64,000 bases of DNA, taken from contig NZ_JAINFK010000004.1 in NCBI RefSeq assembly GCF_019966575.1, positions 1-64,000 of the forward strand, written 5' to 3'. Positions within the stretch are counted from its first letter, which is position 1. Each line of letters begins with the position of its first letter. Positions 1-8,023 of this stretch are shown here, piece after piece. A program made the translations under genes and the position numbers. The DNA is from Oricola cellulosilytica (GTDB lineage: Bacteria; Pseudomonadota; Alphaproteobacteria; Rhizobiales; Rhizobiaceae). The notes under the pieces are model-generated. The model saw nothing but the letters and a program-made list of their open reading frames with translations. It was not told where the DNA came from and did no database searches.

Positions 1-70
1 CGAAAGGGGCGGTCGGAAGATCGCACTACTACAATAGACGAAGCGATCCCCCGACCGCCCGTCTTCCTGA
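1..70. repeat. 70-bp palindromic intergenic repeat, copy 1
   Basis: A hairpin-forming element: GGGCGGTCGG plus AGATCGC on one side pairs with GCGATC plus CCGACCGCCC on the other, around a loop of about 16 bases. A near-identical copy lies in inverted orientation at 6926-6995, differing mainly in the loop. No coding potential is evident. It looks like a dispersed REP/RPE-type intergenic element. The two copies bracket the 6.9-kb segment with mttB, mtbC and DUF1638. Confidence 0.7.
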
Positions 71-176
71 TCTTTGACACAAACCCGGCCCTGCGGCGCG
101 GGATCGCAGAGGCGCGCCCGCAAGGGGGCCAGCAACGACGCGAAGCGGAGGCGCTTAAAGGCAGGGCAAACAATAG

Positions 177-197
177 GGAGCTTAAGGGCGGGACAGA
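177..197 (+). repeat. 21-bp repeat shared with 6795-6815
   Basis: A 21-base stretch starting GGAGCTTAAGG and ending GGGACAGA recurs as its exact reverse complement at 6795-6815. It lies in the noncoding leader between the left palindrome and the methyltransferase gene. With the palindromic pair it shows that the noncoding sequences at 1-320 and 6750-7000 are related inverted copies. The rest of 71-319 shows no convincing gene. Confidence 0.55.
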
Positions 198-319
198 CTG
201 CTCGTGGCGAACATCCCGTGCCTCCCCTTTCAACTCGCAAAGAAAGGAAGAAACCGCTAACGCTGCTCACCCCGCTCCAACCGACGCCCACCCGCCATCC
301 CAACCCCGAAAGAACGGCC

Positions 320-994
320 ATGCTCCCCTGGATCGAACTCGACACCGCGACCGTGCCCGGCAATGGCGGCGAGTTGCGGCTCAAGCGGCGCGGCGAGGAA
401 TTCTCGATCATGGCGGGCGCGACCGAGTTGATGAACAGCCGGCTCTACGGATCGGAGGAGGCGCTGGCGCGGCTTTCGTGCGAGAAGATCCGCGGCCGCG
501 CGGCGCCGCATGTCCTGATCGGCGGGCTCGGCATGGGATTCACGCTGCGCGCCGCTTTGGCCGAACTGGGCGATGACGCGCACATCACCGTTGCCGAGCT
601 GGTGCCGGCGGTGGTCGCCTGGGCGCGCGGTCCCCTCGCCCCGGTTTTCGCCGGCAGCCTCGACGATCCGCGCGTCCGCATTCACGAGGGCGATGTCGGC
701 GGGCCGATCGGCACGCGCGAAAACACGTTCGACGCGATCCTGCTCGATGTCGACAACGGCCCGGAGGGCCTGACGCGGGCGGCCAATGACGGGCTCTATT
801 CGCTCGCCGGCCTTGCCGCTGCGCGCCGTGCGCTAACCCCCGCGGGTGTCCTCGCGGTCTGGTCGTCGGAGCCGAACCCGGCCTTTACGAAACGTCTGCG
901 CGGCGCGGGATTTGCGGTCGAGGAAGCCAGGGTGAGGGCGCGCGGCAAGCGCGGCGCACGCCACGTCATCTGGATCGCGGTGAAAAATGACTAG
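320..994 (+). CDS. Spermidine synthase-like SAM-dependent methyltransferase fold protein
   Basis: A 224-residue protein from the ATG at 320. An upstream in-frame extension to 74 runs through repeat-like sequence and is discounted. The Rossmann motif GGLGMGFT is followed by an acidic strand end (VAELVPAVV) and a DAILLDVDNGPEG segment, as in the SpeE-like methyltransferase superfamily. It is shorter than true spermidine synthases and lacks an obvious N-terminal beta-strand domain, so the polyamine activity is doubtful. The substrate cannot be told from sequence. The next gene is convergent and overlaps its end by 4 bases. Confidence 0.75.
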   Translation: MLPWIELDTATVPGNGGELRLKRRGEEFSIMAGATELMNSRLYGSEEALARLSCEKIRGRAAPHVLIGGLGMGFTLRAALAELGDDAHITVAELVPAVVAWARGPLAPVFAGSLDDPRVRIHEGDVGGPIGTRENTFDAILLDVDNGPEGLTRAANDGLYSLAGLAAARRALTPAGVLAVWSSEPNPAFTKRLRGAGFAVEEARVRARGKRGARHVIWIAVKND

Positions 995-1380
995 CGCTTG
1001 CCGGCCTTTCGGGCCTTGCGGGCGGCGTAGCGGCGATCGCGCTCGGCCTTCTTGGCGGCCTGGTCGGCGGCGATCTGCTCGATCATCGCCAGCTTGCTCG
1101 CGTCGCGCTGGCGTTCCTCCTCCGCAGCTTTTGCCGCTGCGGCCTCGGCGCGGGCAGCCTCTTCCGCCGCCTTCTTCTCCTGCTCCTCCCGCTTCAGGCG
1201 TTCGCGCTCGGCGTGCCGTTCCTCGCGGGCTGCGGCGATCGCTGCGCGTTCGGCCAGCTTGGCGGCGAGTTCGGGATCGTCGGCCTTCGGCGCCTTGGCG
1301 AATTTCTCCAGAAGCTTTCTTTTCGCCTCCGCAGCGTCCTGGCGGCGGTCGGCAAAGTTTTTCGAATCAGCGTGTCTCAA
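991..1380 (-). CDS. Highly charged coiled-coil protein (DUF6481-like)
   Basis: A 129-residue protein with a TTG start preceded by AAAGGA at good spacing. The N-terminus (RHADSKNFADRRQDAAEAK) is followed by a long Ala/Glu/Arg-rich helical segment and a basic C-terminus (RRYAARKARKAGKR). The pattern matches the small rhizobial DUF6481 family of unknown function, from memory of the family consensus. No catalytic motif is visible and a long alpha-helix or coiled coil is expected. An antisense ORF of 123 aa in the same span is a compositional shadow. Confidence 0.65.
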   Translation of the reverse strand: MRHADSKNFADRRQDAAEAKRKLLEKFAKAPKADDPELAAKLAERAAIAAAREERHAERERLKREEQEKKAAEEAARAEAAAAKAAEEERQRDASKLAMIEQIAADQAAKKAERDRRYAARKARKAGKR

Positions 1381-1595
1381 TCGGTGGTCGTCCTTTCAGA
1401 TATCCGGGAGGGTGGGGCGGTGAGCGCCACCGGCGCTATAGGGCAAAGCTACGGAAAATAAAACCCGCCACACCGCCTTGTGCGCGGGCCCGGCGCATCC
1501 GCGGCCGGTCAGGCGCCCCCGCGCCAGACCTCGTCATGGATCAGGCCGGTGACCTTTCCCCTCCCGCCTGTCTCCCTGGCGTTCGCGGGAGCCTC

Positions 1596-3188
1596 TCAGC
1601 TGAAGGCGTCGGGCATGGAGTCCTTGCGTTCACGGATGAACGCCTGGAGCGCCTCGTCGACCGCCGGATCGAGCGCCGGGCGCTCGTAGCTTTCGAGCCA
1701 GCGGCGCGCCAGTTCGTTGGCCCGCTGGTCGGCGCTCTTGCGGCCCTCGATGTCCCATTGCTCGAAGGAGTTGTTGTCGGCGATGGACGACCGGTAGAAC
1801 GCATTCTCGAAATTGGCCTGCGTGTGGGCGCAGCCGAGATAGTGGCTGCCGGGCCCGACTTCGCGGATGGCGTCCATCGCCTGTCCGTTCTCGCTCATGT
1901 CGACGCCTTCGGCGAACCGCTGTTGCATGCCGAGCTGGTCGACATCGATCATGAACTTCTCGTACGACGAGACCAGTCCGCCTTCCAGCCAGCCCGCCGA
2001 ATGGAGGGCGAAATTGGTGCCGGCGAGAAGCGTCATGTTCAACGTCGCCGCGCTCTCGTGGGCGGCCTGCGCGTCGGGTATCTTCGATCCGCACAGCGAA
2101 CCGCCAGTCCGGAACGGAAGTCCAAGACGTCGCGCCAGTTGGGCAGCGCCATAGGAAACCAGCGATGGTTCCGGCGTGCCAAATGTCGGGGCGCCGGATT
2201 GCATGGAGATCGAAGCGGCGAAGGTTCCAAACAGTACCGGCGCGCCAGGGCGCACGAGCTGCGTGAAGGCGGCGCCTGCCAGCACCTCGGCCAGCACCTG
2301 GGTCAGCGTGCCGGCAACCGTCACCGGGCTCATGGCGCCGGCCAGAATGAAGGGAGAGACGATGCAGGCCTGATTGTGGCGGGCGTAGACTTTAGCCGCA
2401 CCGAGCATCGTGTCGTCGAACACCATCGGCGAGTTGGCGTTGATCAGGTTGATTACGACGGTGTTGTTTTCGACGAACTCGTCGCCAAACAGGATTTTGC
2501 ACATCGCCACTGTATCCTCGGCGCGCTCAGGCGCTGTCACCGATCCCATGAACGGCTTGTCGGACAACGACATGTGGCTGTAGACCATGTCGAGATGCCG
2601 CTTGTTGACCGCAACATCGACAGGCTCGCAAACGGTACCACCCGAATGGTGCATCGACGGCGCCATGTAGGCGAGCTTCACGAAATTGCGGAAATCCTCG
2701 ATCGTCGCGTAGCGCCGCTCACCCTCCAGGTCGCGCACGAAGGGCGGTCCGTAAACCGGCGCGAAAACCGTTGCATTGCCGCCAATCTGCACGTTGCGCT
2801 CGGGATTCCGGGCATGCTGTGTGAAGATGGATGGTGCGGACTTCAACAGGTCGCGGCAAAGACCCGGCGGAAAATGGACGCGCTGACCTTTCACATCCGC
2901 GCCTGCGTGCTTCCACAAATTCAGCGCTTCCTCATCGTCGCGGAATTCAATGCCCAACTCCTCGAGTACCGTATCGGCATTGGTTTCGATGGTGACGAGC
3001 GCTTCCTCGTCGAGCACTTCGTAAATCGGCACCTTGCGCGTGATGTAAGGCATGGCCGGGCTGCGCTGGCCGCCGCTGCGCGCCGCGCGCCGGGCGGCGG
3101 CGCCGCCCGCGGACCGCCGACCACCTCGTGCTCTTCCCTCGGCGTTTTCATCGCCCGCATTTTCTGTTCCGACAGCCGTATCTGACAT
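1596..3188 (-). CDS. Trimethylamine methyltransferase (MttB) family protein, non-pyrrolysine
   Basis: A 530-residue protein. The start is the ATG at 3188 with GGAG about 6 bases upstream; the longer in-frame extension to 4142 is antisense to the corrinoid gene and is discounted. The body (for example VPIYEVLDEEALVTIE near the N-terminus and FGTPEPSLVSYGAAQLARR in the barrel) fits the MttB superfamily TIM barrel. These enzymes move a methyl group from a quaternary or tertiary amine to a corrinoid protein. There is no in-frame TAG, so it is not a pyrrolysine enzyme like archaeal MttB but belongs with the MtgB/MtpB-type majority. Residues 19-40 form an Arg/Gly/Ala-rich extension (RARGGRRS, AAARRAARSGG). 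It is divergent from the corrinoid gene at 3465. Substrate unproven; glycine betaine is inferred from context. Confidence 0.85.
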   Translation of the reverse strand: MSDTAVGTENAGDENAEGRARGGRRSAGGAAARRAARSGGQRSPAMPYITRKVPIYEVLDEEALVTIETNADTVLEELGIEFRDDEEALNLWKHAGADVKGQRVHFPPGLCRDLLKSAPSIFTQHARNPERNVQIGGNATVFAPVYGPPFVRDLEGERRYATIEDFRNFVKLAYMAPSMHHSGGTVCEPVDVAVNKRHLDMVYSHMSLSDKPFMGSVTAPERAEDTVAMCKILFGDEFVENNTVVINLINANSPMVFDDTMLGAAKVYARHNQACIVSPFILAGAMSPVTVAGTLTQVLAEVLAGAAFTQLVRPGAPVLFGTFAASISMQSGAPTFGTPEPSLVSYGAAQLARRLGLPFRTGGSLCGSKIPDAQAAHESAATLNMTLLAGTNFALHSAGWLEGGLVSSYEKFMIDVDQLGMQQRFAEGVDMSENGQAMDAIREVGPGSHYLGCAHTQANFENAFYRSSIADNNSFEQWDIEGRKSADQRANELARRWLESYERPALDPAVDEALQAFIRERKDSMPDAFS

Positions 3189-3372
3189 GGATTCTCCAGA
3201 CGCCTCCGATGTGCCGAAACAATCGTCCGGCAACCTTGGCCGGACAATGGGCGCGACGACGATTGCAGGCCTTTCAATTCGCGCCAGCATCTGACGCGGG
3301 CGCGACAGGGAGAGGCATTCAGCGTCCGGGGTGCGTGCATGCCGGTCGCAAAACCATTCGGGGCCGTCGCAA

Positions 3373-3400
3373 TTGAAGCGCTTTTTTGATGATTTACAAT
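3373..3400 (+). promoter_or_regulatory. Candidate sigma-70 promoter for the corrinoid protein gene
   Basis: TTGAAG at 3373-3378 and TACAAT at 3395-3400 are separated by 16 bases, a good match to housekeeping -35/-10 elements, and would give a leader of about 58 bases before the ATG at 3465. The 276-base divergent gap (3189-3464) otherwise has no ORF and should also hold the mttB promoter. No clear operator repeat was recognised. Confidence 0.45.
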
Positions 3401-3464
3401 TCACTATCGTGTTCAAGAGAGGTGGCGTCACCGTTCCAGCAGTAGCCAAAACGAGATCAAGACC

Positions 3465-4163
3465 ATGTCTGATGATGAAATCATTTTGTCCGAACTGTCC
3501 GACGAGGAGCTCGTGCAGCAGATGCACGACGATCTTTACGACGGATTGAAGGAAGAAATCACCGAAGGAACAGACATCCTGCTGGAACGGGGATGGGAGC
3601 CTTACGACGTTCTTACCAAGGCCCTGGTGGAGGGTATGCGCATCGTCGGCGAAGACTTCCGAGACGGCATCCTGTTCGTTCCCGAGGTTTTGCTTTCGGC
3701 CAACGCGATGAAGGCCGGGATGGCGATACTTCGCCCGCTGCTCGCCGAAACCGGAGCCCCGAAACTGGGCAAGATGGTCATCGGAACCGTCAAGGGGGAC
3801 ATTCATGACATCGGCAAGAACCTTGTCGCGATGATGATGGAGGGCGCCGGCTTCGACGTCATCAACATCGGTATCAACAATCCGGTCGAAAACTACATCG
3901 CAGCGATCGAGGAACACCAGCCCGACATCGTCGGAATGTCGGCGCTCCTGACGACCACCATGCCCTACATGAAGGTGGTCATCGATACGATGAAGGAAAA
4001 GGGTATCCGCGACGATTACATCGTGCTGGTGGGCGGCGCACCCCTGAACGAGGAATTCGGAAAGGCGGTCGGGGCGGACGCATACTGCCGTGACGCTGCT
4101 GTTGCCGTGGAGACCGCCAAGGAATTCATGACGCGCAAGCACAACCAGAGGGCCTCTGCCTGA
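3465..4163 (+). CDS. Methyltransferase cognate corrinoid protein (MtbC/MttC/MtgC-like)
   Basis: A 232-residue two-domain protein. The N-terminal helical cap domain (about residues 1-90) precedes a Rossmann-like B12-binding domain with the signature GDIHDIG at 111-117; His114 is the expected lower axial ligand to cobalt. GMSALLTTT and VLVGGAPLNEEF follow, as in the family. It should accept the methyl group from the MttB-like enzyme encoded divergently next to it and pass it to the pterin methyltransferase at 9796. The next gene is convergent and starts 22 bases later. Confidence 0.92.
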   Translation: MSDDEIILSELSDEELVQQMHDDLYDGLKEEITEGTDILLERGWEPYDVLTKALVEGMRIVGEDFRDGILFVPEVLLSANAMKAGMAILRPLLAETGAPKLGKMVIGTVKGDIHDIGKNLVAMMMEGAGFDVINIGINNPVENYIAAIEEHQPDIVGMSALLTTTMPYMKVVIDTMKEKGIRDDYIVLVGGAPLNEEFGKAVGADAYCRDAAVAVETAKEFMTRKHNQRASA

Positions 4164-4185
4164 CCTCTGGTCGTACCGGCGCGGC

Positions 4186-5277
4186 TCACGTGTCGCGCCA
4201 GGTCACCAGCTTCGTGACGGCGTAATTGAAGACCGCGCTCATCACCGCACCTGCAAAGCCGGCCACGCCCGCAGACCAGTCCCATTCAAACAGGCGGACA
4301 GCGATCGACACATTGGCGAGCGCCCCTATTCCACAGACTGCGTAGAAGGTCAGCAAACCGGTGAGGAAACGCCTGCCGGTCAACTTCCTGTGAGCATATG
4401 TCACCTCGTTATTGAAGGCGAAATTCGTGGTCATCGCAGCAAACGTCGCCAAGACCTGCGCCGCTGCAAACCCGACCCCAAAAAAACCGTTCAAGGCGAG
4501 CAGCGTCGCCATGTGAACGAATAACCCCGAGAACCCGACCAAACCATAGAGCAGGAATTTCACCGGGATCAGGCCGCCGGTATAGCGCGAGACCAGCAGA
4601 CCCAGAAACTGCACGGTCACGAGAAAGCCGAGCTTGCTTTCGCCTTCGACGCGTTCACGAAACCGGAAGGGAACCTCGCGGATGGTCAGTTCGCTGCCAT
4701 AGCGGCTCACGATATCGAAAAGGATCTTGAAACCGTCGCGCGACACGGTCGTCGCGGCCTTGTCGGCCAGATCACGCGTCATCATGAAAAACCCGCTCAT
4801 CGGGTCGGTGGTGTAGGCGCCCGTAATCCGGTTGGCCAGGGCGGTGGCGAGTTCGCTTCCCCTGGCACGGGTATTCTCATGAAACCCGCCGGAAGCGTCG
4901 CCGCCATCGAGGTATCGGCTGCCAATGACGAGATCCGCGCCCCCTTCAATCTCGGCAAGCATGACAGGCAGGCGCGTTTCGTCGTGCTGCATGTCGGCAT
5001 CCATCACAGCAACGATCGGCGCCTGGGCGGCCATCATGCCCTCGATGCAAGCCCCTGAGAGGCCCCGTCGGTTGACCCGGCGAATACACCGCACGACAGG
5101 ATCGCGTAGTCCGATCTCGCGGGCAACGCCGGACGTCCCGTCGGGACTGTCATCGTCGACAACGATCACTTCATGGGCAACATCGCCCATCGCCTCGGCA
5201 ATCTTGCCAACGATCAGCGGAATGTTTTTCGCCTCGTTATAGGCCGGCAGAATGATCGATAATTTCGGCGCTTTCAT
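4186..5277 (-). CDS. GT2 polyprenol-phosphate glycosyltransferase fused to GtrA-like flippase domain
   Basis: A 363-residue protein; the ATG at 5277 has GGGAG upstream and is preferred over the start at 5355. Residues 1-225 are a GT2 (DPM1-like) domain with DDDSPDGT at 41-48 and DADMQHDE at 93-100, the nucleotide-sugar and metal binding motifs. From about 235 on, four hydrophobic segments ending in NYAVTKLVTW form a GtrA domain. Such fusions make and translocate polyprenyl-phosphate sugars (mannose- or glucose-like) for periplasmic glycan decoration. It interrupts the one-carbon cluster and has no evident link to it. It may work with the glycan locus at 19-28 kb. Confidence 0.85.
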   Translation of the reverse strand: MKAPKLSIILPAYNEAKNIPLIVGKIAEAMGDVAHEVIVVDDDSPDGTSGVAREIGLRDPVVRCIRRVNRRGLSGACIEGMMAAQAPIVAVMDADMQHDETRLPVMLAEIEGGADLVIGSRYLDGGDASGGFHENTRARGSELATALANRITGAYTTDPMSGFFMMTRDLADKAATTVSRDGFKILFDIVSRYGSELTIREVPFRFRERVEGESKLGFLVTVQFLGLLVSRYTGGLIPVKFLLYGLVGFSGLFVHMATLLALNGFFGVGFAAAQVLATFAAMTTNFAFNNEVTYAHRKLTGRRFLTGLLTFYAVCGIGALANVSIAVRLFEWDWSAGVAGFAGAVMSAVFNYAVTKLVTWRDT

Positions 5278-5387
5278 CCGGCTCCCGGCCGGACGCTTGC
5301 CTATGGTGCGCCGCTTTGACAAATGATCGCCATGGTAAAACCCCGTTTTCGGCATTATGGATGCCTTGCGTTGAGAAAGCTTGAAGG

Positions 5388-6014
5388 ATGCAAAACCGGC
5401 AAAACGGCAGGGTCAGAGTTATCGCGTGCGGCATGATCGCCCGCGAAATTCTGGACGTTTGCCGCGTCAACGGGCTCCAGCACATCTCGCTGACCTGCCT
5501 TCCAGCCGAATTCCACCATTATCCGCAGCGCATCGCACCGGCCGTTGATGCGGCCATCGTCAAGGCCCGAGCGGAAGGTTTCAAACAAATCTTCATTGGC
5601 TATGCAGACTGCGGAACCGGGGGTGATCTGGATCGGATATGCGAAAAACACGGCGTCGAACGTATCGCGGGACCGCACTGTTTTTCGTTCTATATCGGCA
5701 ATGAGTCCTTCGAGGCCGATAACGGCGCCTACATGACGACATTCTTCGTCACGGACTTTCTCGCGCGCCATTTTCAAACCTTTCTGGTCAAACCCCTCGG
5801 CCTCGACCGGCATCCGGAACTCCGCGAGATGTATTTCGGGAACTACGAGCGCCTGCTCTACATCGCGCAAAACGATGACCCCGACCTCACATCGAAGGCC
5901 CGAGCCGCGGCTGACTTCCTAGGCCTGGCGTTCGAACGCCGCCTGACCGGTTTCGGTGATCTGACACCGGCGCTCGAGACCGCCAACCGGCTGGCAAAAA
6001 GCCATATTTCGTAA
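5388..6014 (+). CDS. DUF1638 domain-containing protein, corrinoid methyltransfer-associated
   Basis: A 208-residue protein with the DUF1638 features VIACGMIAREI near the N-terminus and a GYADCGTGGDL segment around Cys75, plus further conserved-looking Cys and His (LPAEFHH, GPHCFSF). The family has no assigned reaction that I can state. It is repeatedly found beside MttB-family methyltransferases and corrinoid proteins, as here. The clustered Cys/His residues suggest metal or corrinoid handling, which is inference. Confidence 0.8.
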   Translation: MQNRQNGRVRVIACGMIAREILDVCRVNGLQHISLTCLPAEFHHYPQRIAPAVDAAIVKARAEGFKQIFIGYADCGTGGDLDRICEKHGVERIAGPHCFSFYIGNESFEADNGAYMTTFFVTDFLARHFQTFLVKPLGLDRHPELREMYFGNYERLLYIAQNDDPDLTSKARAAADFLGLAFERRLTGFGDLTPALETANRLAKSHIS

Positions 6015-6092
6015 ACCAAATCGTCGCATTTGAACCCTAGATTGAAGTGAGCGCTTCGGCGTCATGTGAGGGCTAGATTCTGGCGAGCGGAC

Positions 6093-6746
6093 ATGTTGCA
6101 GCAGCATGCGGATCATTTCGAGCGAGCGGAAGAAGCGATTGCATATCGCAATCCGCGTCCCCTCTCGGCGGTTCTTCGCGGATTGGCGGAAGGGGAGCAC
6201 GGGACCGTTTCAGTCGGCCGCGTGCGCGCCGCGCTTGCCGACCGCAGCTTCGCGACCTTTCTCGTTTTCACCGCCTCGCTGAACCTGCTGCCGATCCCAC
6301 CCGGAACATCGGCGGTCGTCGGCATTCCGATCGTTCTCGTCGCGTTCCAGATGATCATGGGATACCCGACCATCTGGCTTCCGAGATTCTTTCTCCGCCG
6401 CTCCTTGAGCCAGAAAGCCTTTCACAAGATGACGACCCGTCTCATCCCGTTCCTCGAACGGATGGAGACCTGGGTGAGGCCGCGTTATTGGCCGTTCCGC
6501 TGTGTGGAGAGCGGCGAAAAGACCGTCGGTCTGATCGCACTGATCTACGGTATCGCGGTCGTGATTCCGATTCCTTTCGGCAACTGGCTTCCGGCACTCG
6601 CGGTGTTCATCTGCGGCGTTGCGCTATCCGAACGCGACGGCTTCTGGCTGCTCGTCGGCATCGTCACCGGAATCATAGCGATCGCCATCATGATCGGCGT
6701 GGTGCTGGTCGCCGGCGCCGCTGCCCAGTCCTGGCTGGGGTTCTGA
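6093..6746 (+). CDS. exoD: Exopolysaccharide synthesis protein ExoD family
   Basis: A 217-residue membrane protein from the ATG at 6093; a GTG at 6066 in the same frame is an alternative. The N-terminal half carries the ExoD signature (LADRSFATFLVFTASLNLLP, PPGTSAVVGIPIVLVAFQM) and the C-terminal half has several hydrophobic segments. ExoD of Sinorhizobium meliloti affects exopolysaccharide production, alkali tolerance and nodule invasion, with no defined biochemical role. It follows DUF1638 by 78 bases but there is no functional link to one-carbon metabolism. Confidence 0.85.
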   Translation: MLQQHADHFERAEEAIAYRNPRPLSAVLRGLAEGEHGTVSVGRVRAALADRSFATFLVFTASLNLLPIPPGTSAVVGIPIVLVAFQMIMGYPTIWLPRFFLRRSLSQKAFHKMTTRLIPFLERMETWVRPRYWPFRCVESGEKTVGLIALIYGIAVVIPIPFGNWLPALAVFICGVALSERDGFWLLVGIVTGIIAIAIMIGVVLVAGAAAQSWLGF

Positions 6747-6925
6747 CCGCGCAAGAGAAGTGGAGGCGCGCCTCTGCGTTGCCACGCCGAGTCTTCTGTC
6801 CCGCCCTTAAGCTCCTCATTTCATTCGTCGCTGGCGGGCCCCAAAAGGCCGACTGGCCGTCGGCCACTTTTGGCCGCCCATGCGGAGGCGTCCACGCGCA
6901 GCGTGGACTGCCGTGAGCTCGAAAT

Positions 6926-6995
6926 TCAGGAAGACGGGCGGTCGGGGGATCGCTCTGTCTAGTATGTATGTGCGATCTTCCGACCGCCCCTTCGG
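6926..6995. repeat. 70-bp palindromic intergenic repeat, copy 2 (inverted)
   Basis: Reverse-complement copy of positions 1-70. Both stem arms are conserved (GGGCGGTCGG plus GGGATCGC, and GCGATCTT plus CCGACCGCCC), while the loop has changed, which suggests selection for the hairpin. Confidence 0.7.
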
Positions 6996-7124
6996 CGTTC
7001 TTCCGGTTCGGGAATGCATTGGCGCTGGGAGATCGCTCGTCCCGACTGCCCCGGCGGTTAAACCTTCGGTCCGCAAGCGACGGAACCTCTTGGCCGGGCG
7101 GGGATTGAGGAGCTTCCCATGTCA

Positions 7125-7226
7125 CCGGCGGTACGCCGGCTTCACTGTCGTCGGCGGCAAGCCGCTTTCCGACACACCCTTCCAGCGGCAAGCCGCTACG
7201 TTATCGCTCGTAAGCGGCAAGCCGCT
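7125..7226. repeat. Run of four short hairpins with three near-identical GCGGC-AA-GCCGC units
   Basis: CCGGCG-GTA-CGCCGG at 7125-7139 is followed by GCGGCAAGCCGC at 7154-7165 and two copies of AGCGGCAAGCCGCT at 7184-7197 and 7213-7226, spaced about 29-31 bases. The spacers differ from each other, so this is not a CRISPR array. The function is unknown. Confidence 0.6.
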
Positions 7227-7720
7227 GTCCGGGCGGGGTCGCTCCAACACCGCAAACCTTCTTCCGGCCCGACGTGGGGGTTCATCACCCAGGCAGGGAC
7301 CTCTCCCCGCCCCGTCAGGCGCCGGCCTCTCCCTTTGTACCGGTGTGCACCCAGGCTTCCTGCGAGAGACGGGAACAGTATGCGGCAGGCGTGAGAGGTG
7401 TTGATAAGTTTTCGGCGGAAAAAATATAATAACCAGTCAGGACAATGCGTTAGCGAGAACCGGGCAAAAAACTTATCCACGTCTTGGAATCCTTCTTCCC
7501 CGCGTTTCGAGAGTCCGCGCCCGCAGCGCTCGACGTCGCAGTCGGGGGCTGAGTCCCTCTCCCCTTCTCCCTTACGCTTCGGTTCTTTTCCCGTGGGTCT
7601 GTCGGTTAGCCGTGTGGCTTGGACCCGGCGTGCTGTCGTTTTTGAATGGGCCCGCGTCGTCGCGTAACAAGCCGACACGCCGCACCTGCGGCATTGCTGG
7701 AACAAGGATGGAGAACGAAC

Positions 7721-8023
7721 GTGGCTGACAAGATCATCGTCTATTGGCGCGACATTCCCGCGCAGGTTATTGTCAAGCAGGGGCGCAAGGCGGTCAAACG
7801 CGAATTGCCGCTGCGGTTCACGGAAGCGATTGACATGTGCGCGATGCGCGTGGGGGCTCGCGATTCCGACGCCTACCTCGCGGAGTGGCGGCGCGGGGAG
7901 CCGGTTGCGGTCGGCGACGATATGGAAGCGGAGGCCGACAGCGCGCTTGCCGAAATTCTCGAGGAATTCGACGACGCCAGACTGAAGGCGATGGTGAAAT
8001 CCGAAGGACGCATGAATGCCTAG
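7721..8023 (+). CDS. 'Virulence factor' family small protein (PF13769-like), one-carbon cluster member
   Basis: A 100-residue protein beginning at GTG 7721 with GGAG about 8 bases upstream; the in-frame extension to 7646 has no such site. The sequence ADKIIVYWRDIPAQVIVK followed by an acidic C-terminus matches the short family annotated as 'virulence factor', a name with no demonstrated meaning here. It overlaps the next gene by 8 bases and lies in the same order seen in other MttB/MTHFR clusters. I infer an accessory role for the adjacent Cys-rich MTHFR subunit; nothing catalytic is visible. Confidence 0.7.
   Translation: MADKIIVYWRDIPAQVIVKQGRKAVKRELPLRFTEAIDMCAMRVGARDSDAYLAEWRRGEPVAVGDDMEAEADSALAEILEEFDDARLKAMVKSEGRMNA

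Larger units (their letters stand above)
6747..7720. other. 974-base gene-free region rich in small inverted repeats
   Basis: No ORF here has a recognisable product or a convincing ribosome binding site. The first part carries inverted copies of the sequences at the left end of the window (6795-6815, 6926-6995). At 7125-7226 there are four short hairpins in a row. Around 7400-7480, GATAAGTTTT and AAAACTTATC are inverted about 60 bases apart, the second continuing as TTATCCACG. The rest is GC-rich noncoding sequence. It separates the exoD gene from the second part of the one-carbon cluster. Confidence 0.6.

Noticed and set aside
987-3185. A 732-codon plus-strand ORF across the mttB-like gene
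   Set aside because: Its translation is Arg/His-rich and low in recognisable motifs, and it is antisense to a clear MttB-family protein. Other long antisense ORFs (26794-28182, 61930-63999) are rejected on the same grounds: high GC makes stop codons rare.
1596-3188. Possible pyrrolysine enzyme (MttB name)
   Set aside because: No in-frame TAG interrupts the reading frame, and no pylT/pylS-like gene was noticed in the window.
7150-7230. CRISPR-like spacing of short repeats
   Set aside because: Repeats are only 12-14 bases with three or four units, and no cas genes are present.
7398-7485. DnaA-box-like TTATCCAC and inverted GATAAGTTTT suggested a replication origin
   Set aside because: Only one near-perfect box, no AT-rich unwinding region and no dnaA, repABC, hemE or parAB genes nearby.
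7721-8023. 'Virulence factor' annotation
   Set aside because: The name is a database label; context is metabolic and nothing in the sequence suggests a host-interaction role.
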